NCBI RefSeq assembly: GCF_000718985.1
Contig: NZ_JODL01000028.1
Location: forward strand, 1 to 64,000
Direction of reading: 5' to 3'
Source of the DNA: Streptomyces megasporus
GTDB lineage: Bacteria > Actinomycetota > Actinomycetes > Streptomycetales > Streptomycetaceae
DNA length: 64,000 nucleotides
Positions 58,656 to 64,000 of the stretch are shown here, piece after piece; within the stretch, counting starts at the first letter, position 1, and each line of letters opens with the position of its first letter. Position numbers and translations under genes: made by a program. The notes beneath the pieces were generated by a model that searched no databases, was not told the DNA's origin, and worked only from the letters and a program-made list of their open reading frames with translations.

Positions 58656-58975
58656 CGCCCCCGACGGCCGCCGCCCACCCGGCGGATACGGCGCCCGTGG
58701 CTCCCGTGGCCGTCACCGCGCGCTGCGCGGGCTGCGGCGCCTGCCTGCTGACCTGCCCGGTCCATGCGATACGCCCGCTGGGCGGCGCGCTGCTGGTGCG
58801 GGCGGAGCTGTGCACCGGCTGCCTGGAGTGCGTCGAGGTGTGCCCCGTCGACGCGATCGAGGAGACCGTCGGGACGGCCGGCGCGGCGCCGCCCGGAGCG
58901 CCCGACGAGGCCGGAGCGCCCGACGAGGACGGCCCCCCGGCCGGCCCCCTGGAGACCCCCGAGGAGACACCGTGA
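58652..58975 (+). CDS. 4Fe-4S dicluster ferredoxin-like protein in the cobalamin operon
   Basis: A 107-residue protein with two complete cluster motifs, CAGCGACLLTCP (about 25-36) and CTGCLECVEVCP (about 54-65), each CxxCxxCxxxCP. Both ends are Ala/Pro-rich and presumably disordered. It overlaps cobJ and cobH by 4 bp each, so it is an integral operon member. It could deliver electrons for cobalt or corrin reduction during synthesis, or to an oxygenase-replacing step. This role is inferred from context. Confidence 0.9.
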   Translation: MTPPTAAAHPADTAPVAPVAVTARCAGCGACLLTCPVHAIRPLGGALLVRAELCTGCLECVEVCPVDAIEETVGTAGAAPPGAPDEAGAPDEDGPPAGPLETPEETP

Positions 58976-59652
58976 CGCCCCCGACGTCCCCGACGTCCCG
59001 CACCGTCCACCCCATCGAGGAGGAGTCGTACCGCATCCTGCGCTCCCGGCTGGACACCTCGCACCTGCCGCCGCTGACCCGGGCGGTGTTGGAGCGGGTG
59101 ATCCACTCCAGCGCCGACCTGGCGTACGCCGACGACCTGGTCACCGACGAGGAGGCGCTGCGCACGGCGCACGCCGCGCTGCACGCCGGCGCGCCGGTCG
59201 TGGTGGACGTCGAGATGGTCGCCGCCGGCATCACCCGCCGGAAGACGGTGTGCCGCCTCGCCGACGCCTCGGGCGGGCCGGGCCTGACCCGTTCGGCGCA
59301 CGCGGTCCGGCTGGCCCGGGAGGAGGTCGGGCCCGGCGCGGTGTGGGTGATCGGCTGTGCGCCCACCGCCCTGTTCGAGCTGCTCGACCTGGACGCGGAC
59401 CCCGCCCTGGTCGTCGGTCTGCCCGTCGGGTTCGTCGGAGCGGCCGAGAGCAAGGCGGCCCTGCGCGCCAGTGGGCTGCCCGCGATCAGCAACGTCTCGG
59501 AGAAGGGCGGCAGCGCGGTGGCCGCCGCCGCCCTCAACGCCCTTCTGTACACGCCCCCGGGCGCCCCCGGCGCCCTTGCCGACCCCCTTTCGACGACGGC
59601 GCCCCCGACCGCGGGGCGGCCGTCCCCCAGCATCGCCAAGGAGATCCTGTGA
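58972..59652 (+). CDS. cobH: precorrin-8X methylmutase
   Basis: Moves the methyl group from C11 to C12 to form hydrogenobyrinic or cobyrinic acid. The 226-residue protein has the family sequence HPIEEESYRILRSRLD, VIHSSADLAYADDL with the probable catalytic His region, DVEMVAAGITRR, and the C-terminal VGLPVGFVGAAESKAAL with ISNVSEKGGSAVAAA. The last 30 residues are a Pro/Ala-rich extension. GTGA overlaps occur at both ends. Confidence 0.95.
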   Translation: MTPPTSPTSRTVHPIEEESYRILRSRLDTSHLPPLTRAVLERVIHSSADLAYADDLVTDEEALRTAHAALHAGAPVVVDVEMVAAGITRRKTVCRLADASGGPGLTRSAHAVRLAREEVGPGAVWVIGCAPTALFELLDLDADPALVVGLPVGFVGAAESKAALRASGLPAISNVSEKGGSAVAAAALNALLYTPPGAPGALADPLSTTAPPTAGRPSPSIAKEIL

Positions 59653-60566
59653 CCACACCGCCGGCCCTTCTTCTCGTCGGCCACGGCACCCGTGACGACG
59701 CCGGTGCCGAGGCGTTCCGCTCCTTCGTGCGGGACCTGGCCGAGCTCAGACCCGAGATCCCGGTGGCGGGAGGGTTCATCGAGCTGTCCCCGCCGCCGCT
59801 CGCGGACGCCGTCGCCGAGCTGGTCGACCGCGGGGTGCGGAACTTCGCCGCCGTCCCGCTGATGCTGGTCTCGGCCGGGCACGCCAAGGGCGACATACCG
59901 GCCGCCCTGGCCCGTGAGAAGCTCCGCCACCCGGGCACCTCGTACGCGTACGGCCGTCCCCTGGGGCCGCACCCGGCGCTGCTGAGCGTGCTGGAGCGCC
60001 GTCTGGACGAGGCCCTGGGCGGCGCGGGACGCGATCCCTGGGACCGGGCCGACACGACGGTGCTGCTGGTGGGCCGCGGCTCCACCGATCCGGACGCCAA
60101 CGCCGAGGTCCACAAGGCGGCCCGGCTGCTGTGGGAGGGGCGCGGCCACGCCGGCGTGGAGCCGGCGTTCGTCTCGCTCGCCGCGCCCGACGTCCCCGCC
60201 GGTCTGGAGCGCTGCCGGCGGCTGGGCGCCCGGCGGATCGTGGTGCTGCCGTACTTCCTGTTCACCGGCATCCTGCCGGACCGGGTGCGGACGCAGGCCG
60301 AGGAGTGGGCCGGGGCCCACCCGGAGGTCGAGGTCCGCTGCGCCGACGTCATCGGCCCCACCGAGGAGTTGGCGGGGCTGGTCTGGGAGCGGTACGAGGA
60401 GGCCCTGAAGGGCGATCTGCGGATGAACTGCGACTCCTGCGTCTACCGTGTCGCGCTGCCCGGTTTCGAGGACAAGGTCGGCGCACCGCAGCAGCCGCAC
60501 CACCACCCGGACGACGACGGGCACCACCACCATCACCACCACGGCGGCCACGCCCATGCCCACTGA
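59649..60566 (+). CDS. cbiX: sirohydrochlorin cobaltochelatase CbiX, long form
   Basis: Inserts cobalt into sirohydrochlorin in the early-insertion route. The 305-residue CbiX-L has two chelatase half domains: LLLVGHGTRDDAG with MLVSAGHAKGDIPAA, and LLVGRGSTDPDAN with LPYFLFTGILPDRV. The C-terminus carries MNCDSC (about 270-275), matching the MXCXXC motif that binds a 4Fe-4S centre in Bacillus megaterium CbiX. A tail with 15 or more His ends the protein (GHHHHHHHGGHAHAH). It overlaps cobH by 4 bp and the next gene by 11 bp. A route through nickel instead of cobalt cannot be excluded. Confidence 0.93.
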   Translation: MTTPPALLLVGHGTRDDAGAEAFRSFVRDLAELRPEIPVAGGFIELSPPPLADAVAELVDRGVRNFAAVPLMLVSAGHAKGDIPAALAREKLRHPGTSYAYGRPLGPHPALLSVLERRLDEALGGAGRDPWDRADTTVLLVGRGSTDPDANAEVHKAARLLWEGRGHAGVEPAFVSLAAPDVPAGLERCRRLGARRIVVLPYFLFTGILPDRVRTQAEEWAGAHPEVEVRCADVIGPTEELAGLVWERYEEALKGDLRMNCDSCVYRVALPGFEDKVGAPQQPHHHPDDDGHHHHHHHGGHAHAH

Positions 60567-61692
60567 GTCGACGGCCCTCCCCGGGCGGCGGCCGGCGGAC
60601 CCGCACGAGCACGGCGGGCACGGCGGGCACGACCTGCGTCATCACGGCGACGCGGAGGTCCGGGACGCCGGGGCGGACCTGGTGGACCTCGCGGTCAACG
60701 TCCGCGCCGGCACCCCTCCCGGCTGGCTGAAGGAGCGGCTCGCCGCCTCGCTGGAGACGCTGGCCGTCTATCCGGACGGACGGGCGGCCCGGCGCGCGGT
60801 GGCGGCCCGGCACGGTCTGCCGGAGGAGTGCGTGCTGTTGACGGCGGGAGCGGCGGAGGCGTTCGTCCTCCTGGCCCGCGCCCTGCCCGTGTCGGGGCCG
60901 GACGTCCCGGGCGCGGGCCGTCCGGTGGTGGTGCATCCGCAGTTCACCGAGCCGGAGGCCGCCCTGTGGGACGCGGGGCACGAGGTGGAGCGCGTCGTCC
61001 TCTCCGAGCGGGACGGTTTCCGCCTCGACCCCGCCCTCGTCCCGCCCGAGGCGTCCGTGGTGGTCGTCGGCAATCCGACGAACCCCACGTCCGTGCTGCA
61101 TCCGGCCTCCGCCCTGGAGGCGCTGGCACGCCCGGGACGGACACTGGTGGTGGACGAGGCGTTCATCGACGCGGTGCCGGGCGAGCGGGAGTCGTTGGCC
61201 TCCCGGGTCGTCGAACTGCCGGGCACCACGGTGGTGTTGCGCAGTCTGACCAAGACCTGGGGGCTGGCGGGCCTGCGCGTCGGCTACGTGCTCTCCGATC
61301 CGGGGACCGTGGCCCGTCTCGCACGGCACCAGCCGCTGTGGGCCGTCTCCTCCCCGGCGTTGGTCGCGGCCGAGGCGTGCTGCGACCCGGTCGCGCTGGC
61401 CGAGGCCGAGCGGGCGGCGCGGGAGATCGCCGAGGACCGGGCGTACCTGCTCGACCGGCTCGCGGAGTTCGCCGAGGTGCGGTCGGCGACACCCGACCCG
61501 CGGGCGTCCTTCGTGCTGGTCCGGCATCCGGAGGCGGCGTCGCTGCGGGAGCGGCTGCGCGCGTCGGGCATCGCGGTGCGCCGCGGGGACACCTTCCCCG
61601 GTCTGGACCGGCGGTGGCTGCGGCTGGCCGTGCGGGACCGGGCGACCACGGACCGCCTGGTGCGGGCGCTGGCCGGGCTCGGGGTGCGCTGA
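60556..61692 (+). CDS. cobC: PLP-dependent aminotransferase, CobC (Rv2231c) type
   Basis: A fold-type I PLP enzyme thought to act as an L-threonine-phosphate decarboxylase-like CobC/CobD that makes the aminopropanol arm. The 378-residue protein has VVVGNPTNPTSVLHP, LVVDEAFIDAVPGE, and the PLP lysine in LRSLTKTWGLAGLRVGYV. The N-terminus is His-rich (PHEHGGHGGHDLRHHGD, about residues 16-32), unlike most homologues, and follows directly on the His-rich CbiX tail encoded in another frame. The ATG overlaps cbiX by 11 bp. It is the last gene of the operon. Confidence 0.9.
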   Translation: MPTESTALPGRRPADPHEHGGHGGHDLRHHGDAEVRDAGADLVDLAVNVRAGTPPGWLKERLAASLETLAVYPDGRAARRAVAARHGLPEECVLLTAGAAEAFVLLARALPVSGPDVPGAGRPVVVHPQFTEPEAALWDAGHEVERVVLSERDGFRLDPALVPPEASVVVVGNPTNPTSVLHPASALEALARPGRTLVVDEAFIDAVPGERESLASRVVELPGTTVVLRSLTKTWGLAGLRVGYVLSDPGTVARLARHQPLWAVSSPALVAAEACCDPVALAEAERAAREIAEDRAYLLDRLAEFAEVRSATPDPRASFVLVRHPEAASLRERLRASGIAVRRGDTFPGLDRRWLRLAVRDRATTDRLVRALAGLGVR

Positions 61693-61718
61693 GGAGCGCG
61701 CTGAGGGGTGTTCCGAAA

Positions 61719-61764
61719 GCGGTGCGGCGGCGGGGGCCCGGGCGGAGTCCCGCCGCCGCACCGC
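61719..61764. terminator. bidirectional hairpin terminator after the cobalamin operon
   Basis: A perfect 16-bp stem (61719-61734 with 61749-61764) with a 14-base loop and a following GGTTTC lies between the convergent cobC and LAETG-protein genes. It should end both transcripts. Confidence 0.85.
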
Positions 61765-61785
61765 GGTTTCACCGGCTACCGGGCG

Positions 61786-62784
61786 TCAGGAGGCGCGCCG
61801 GCGCCGCAGGAACACCAGCGCGCCGCCGACGGCCAGGAACGCCAGGGCGCCGCCCGCGATGTACGGGGTGCTCGAATCGCCGCCGGTCTCCGCGAGGTTG
61901 GGCTCCTCGCCGGCCCGGTCGGGCCCGGTCTGGGGCCGCGGCTCGTTCCCGTCGCCCCCGCCCGTGGTCTCGCCGGTCGTCCCGCCGTCGCCGCCGGTCC
62001 CCCCGGTGCCCCCGGTGCCGCCGTCGTCACCGCCACCGGTGGTGCCGCCGTCGTCACCGCCACCGGTGGTGCCGCCGTTGTCACCGCCGCCGTTGTCGCC
62101 GCCGGGCGTCTGGCAGGCGGCCTCCACGAGCGTCACCCGGCCCTCGACCTTGGCGACGCCCAGATCGGCCGGGTCCACCGCCACGTCCAGCGCCAGCGCG
62201 GTGGCCGCCGCCGTGTGGGAGGTGGTGGTGGTCTCGGCCAGGCGCAGCTCGACCGTGCCGACGCCGTCGACCTCGACGCTGGTGGTGCCCTCGGCCTTCA
62301 CCGCGACCTTCCTGCCGAGCACCGTGACCGTGCCGGGGATCTCCGACTCGGCGGTCGGCTCGGCGCCGGCCTCGCACACCGCCCTGGAGGTGACCAGGTC
62401 GGCCTTCAGCAGGGGACGCAGCAGGCCGGGCACGTACACCTTGGCGTTGGTGAGGTTGGAGTACCCCTCGCTCCTCCCCTCGTCCGCGGTCGCCTTGGCG
62501 GTGGCGACGTCCGCGTGCAGCATCCTGATCGGCTTGCCGTTGTGCGCGCCGTCGAGCCGGACCGTCAGCGCGGTCTTCGCGGCGCTCTCGGGTGCCTGGA
62601 CGGCGTTGAGCTCGGCGTTCAGCGGCACGACGGCGGTCTCGTCGAGCAGCGAGACGCCGAGCTTCGCCCGGAACACGGCCGCGTTCGCCGTGCCCTTGCC
62701 GCCGTTCCCGGTGGCGTGCGCGGGTACGGCGGCCACCCCCACCAGGGCAGCGGCGGCGAACAGGCTGTAGACAGACTTCTTCAC
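61786..62784 (-). CDS. SCO1860-family LAETG-anchored surface protein
   Basis: A 332-residue cell-wall protein. A signal peptide (KKSVYSLFAAAALVGVAAVPAHA, about residues 2-24) precedes a globular domain (about 30-210). A Gly/Asp/Thr-rich linker with GGDNGG and TTGGGDDGG repeats follows. The C-terminus has the sorting signal LAETG, a hydrophobic helix (YIAGGALAFLAVGGALVFL) and RRRR. Class E sortases recognise LAxTG in Streptomyces. The GTG start is chosen because GGGGG lies eight bases upstream and it gives a clean signal peptide; an ATG at 62808 is possible. It converges with the cob operon. Confidence 0.9.
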   Translation of the reverse strand: MKKSVYSLFAAAALVGVAAVPAHATGNGGKGTANAAVFRAKLGVSLLDETAVVPLNAELNAVQAPESAAKTALTVRLDGAHNGKPIRMLHADVATAKATADEGRSEGYSNLTNAKVYVPGLLRPLLKADLVTSRAVCEAGAEPTAESEIPGTVTVLGRKVAVKAEGTTSVEVDGVGTVELRLAETTTTSHTAAATALALDVAVDPADLGVAKVEGRVTLVEAACQTPGGDNGGGDNGGTTGGGDDGGTTGGGDDGGTGGTGGTGGDGGTTGETTGGGDGNEPRPQTGPDRAGEEPNLAETGGDSSTPYIAGGALAFLAVGGALVFLRRRRAS

Positions 62785-63034
62785 AGGTGGAACCCCCACA
62801 GATGGCATGGTGTCACCGACACGGCCAATGGGGGACATCGCTCGTGTCGGTGACTTGAGACCATGCCATAGTTGACGAACGGAGCGTCAAAAGTCATATG
62901 CAGCCAGCTATTTCACTCGTACGAGTTACACCCGCCACGGTTTTCGAATCCCAACTTCTGGGTATCGATGACAAGTTTCGCTCTCGACTCCACCCACGCC
63001 TCAACCGCGCCCCCGGCCGCACGGGGCGGCACGG

Positions 63035-64000
63035 CTACCGCACGACGCGCCCTCTGAGCACCACCCTGCGGGGCGCCGCCAGCACCCGTACGTCGGCCCG
63101 CGGATCCGCCTCGTACACCACCAGGTCCGCCTCGGCCCCCTCCTCCAGGCCCGGACGTCCGAGCCAGGCACGGGCCGCCCAGGTCGTCGCCGAGAGGGCG
63201 TCCACCGGTGGGATGCCCGCCGCCACCAGTTCGGCCACCTCGTCGGCGACCAGGCCGTGGGCCAGGGAACCGCCCGCGTCCGTGCCGACGAAGACGGGGA
63301 TGCCCGCGTCCCAGGCCGCGCGCACGGTGTCGTACCGGCGCTCGTGGAGCCGCCGCATGTGGTCCGCCCAGCGTGGGAACTTCTTCTCGCCGCCCTCGGC
63401 GAGGCGGGGGAAGGTCGCGATGTTGATCAGGGTGGGGACGATGGCGACGCCGCGTTCGGCGAACAACGGGATGGTCTCCTCGGTCAGCCCCGTGGCGTGC
63501 TCGACGCAGTCGATGCCGGCCTCCACCAGGTCGCGCAGCGAGTCCTCGGCGAAGCAGTGGGCGGTGACCCGGGCGCCCTCCTCGTGGGCGGCGGCGATGG
63601 CGGCCTCGACCGCCTCGCGCGGCCAGCAGGGGGCCAGGTCGCCCTGCTCGCGGTCTATCCAGTCGCCGACGAGCTTGACCCAGCCGTCGCCGCGTCGGGC
63701 CTCGCGCCGCACGTACGCCACCAGGTCCTCGGGCTCGATCTCGTGGGCGTAGTTGCGGATGTAGCGCTTGGTGCGGGCGATGTGGCGTCCCGCGCGGATG
63801 ACGCGCGGCAGGTCCTCGCGGTCGTCGATCCAGCGGGTGTCGGCCGCGGAGCCGGCGTCCCGGATCAGCAGCGTTCCGGCGTCCCGGTCGGTGAGTGCCT
63901 GTTTCTCGCTGGTGGCGTCGTCGACGGCACCGTGGGCGTCGAGCCCCACGTGGCAGTGGGCGTCCACCAGGCCGGGCAGCGCCCAGCCCTCGATCGTGGT
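63035..64000 (-). CDS. amidohydrolase family protein (N-terminus beyond the window)
   Basis: A partial gene of at least 321 residues, open to the right edge. The visible part starts TTIEGWALPGLVDAHCHVG, with the HxH metal motif. Further motifs are a possible Lys ligand in DGWVKLVGD, His in VTAHCFAED and VEHATGLTEET, and Asp in VFVGTDAGGSLAHGL. The C-terminus returns to the small beta-sandwich (ADLVVYEADPRADVRVL). It resembles imidazolonepropionase or prolidase-type amidohydrolases, substrate unknown. About 50 N-terminal residues should lie beyond position 64000. Confidence 0.9.
   Translation of the reverse strand, partial: TTIEGWALPGLVDAHCHVGLDAHGAVDDATSEKQALTDRDAGTLLIRDAGSAADTRWIDDREDLPRVIRAGRHIARTKRYIRNYAHEIEPEDLVAYVRREARRGDGWVKLVGDWIDREQGDLAPCWPREAVEAAIAAAHEEGARVTAHCFAEDSLRDLVEAGIDCVEHATGLTEETIPLFAERGVAIVPTLINIATFPRLAEGGEKKFPRWADHMRRLHERRYDTVRAAWDAGIPVFVGTDAGGSLAHGLVADEVAELVAAGIPPVDALSATTWAARAWLGRPGLEEGAEADLVVYEADPRADVRVLAAPRRVVLRGRVVR

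Noticed and set aside
61859..62770. Plus-strand open frame opposite the LAETG-protein gene
   Set aside because: It is Ser/Pro-rich, antisense to a well-supported gene with signal peptide and sorting signal, and has no start context.

Overview
The window is about 70% GC with the third-position GC bias, GTG starts and gene families of a streptomycete (Actinomycetota). Gene content and order resemble, from memory, the serB - fabG/fabI - tyrS - moaA - gbn - pitH2 - cobalamin segment of the Streptomyces coelicolor core chromosome (around SCO1808-SCO1860). Most genes are therefore conserved core genes. I see no complete mobile element, tRNA or rRNA gene. The left edge lies inside the leader of an rRNA operon that reads leftwards out of the window.

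Layout. 1-285: rrn leader and promoter region, minus strand. 286-5864: DNA glycosylase, Spo0M-like protein, PEBP-fold protein, HNH endonuclease, TauE/SafE permease, and an NfeD/SPFH membrane pair. 5886-14690: ABC ATPase, a NarL/DesR-type two-component system, a large FHA-ABC exporter fusion, serB and a SixA-like phosphatase. 14898-17710: an MFS exporter with a 38-codon partner gene and a divergent FadR-type regulator separated by a probable operator, then a small secreted protein. 17785-19274: an InhA-type enoyl reductase and FabG in the mabA-inhA arrangement. 19552-24982: small proteins, a TldD/PmbA protease pair and tyrS. 25110-29416: small membrane proteins, moaA and a secreted subtilisin. 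29452-34433: fatty-acid hydroxylase-like membrane protein, DEDDh exonuclease with BRCT domain, SURF1 protein, atypical SDR, enoyl-CoA hydratase and the nucleoid protein Gbn. 34797-41769: ABC-F ATPase, HEAT-like protein, hydrolase, class II aldolase, and a PHO-box-controlled phosphate transporter with its small membrane partner.

41815-61692 is one long cobalamin operon. A cobalamin riboswitch is followed by a possible 21-codon leader ORF, then cobD, cobQ, cobN, a ChlI-ChlD fusion, cobO, cobB, cobI, cobM, cbiD, cobL, a cbiG-cobJ fusion, a ferredoxin, cobH, cbiX and a cobC-type aminotransferase. Most neighbours overlap by 4 bp (GTGA/ATGA), which implies translational coupling. The set mixes late cobalt insertion (CobN, ChlI/D) with anaerobic-type enzymes (CbiD, CbiG, CbiX), and no cobG or cobK is visible. 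The operon is followed by a strong terminator, a convergent LAETG sortase substrate, and a truncated amidohydrolase at the right edge.

The most unusual signal is at 48541-48630, between cobN and the ChlI-ChlD gene. Two 29-bp hairpin repeats resembling streptomycete type I-E CRISPR repeats are spaced exactly 61 bp apart, with a 32-bp spacer, inside the operon and with no cas genes nearby. Other points worth a look are the cluster of GATC sites upstream of gbn, the His-rich and MXCXXC tail of CbiX next to a His-rich CobC N-terminus, low-complexity coding stretches at two cob gene junctions, an SDR lacking the YxxxK pair, and an IS200/IS605-like hairpin upstream of the subtilisin gene.
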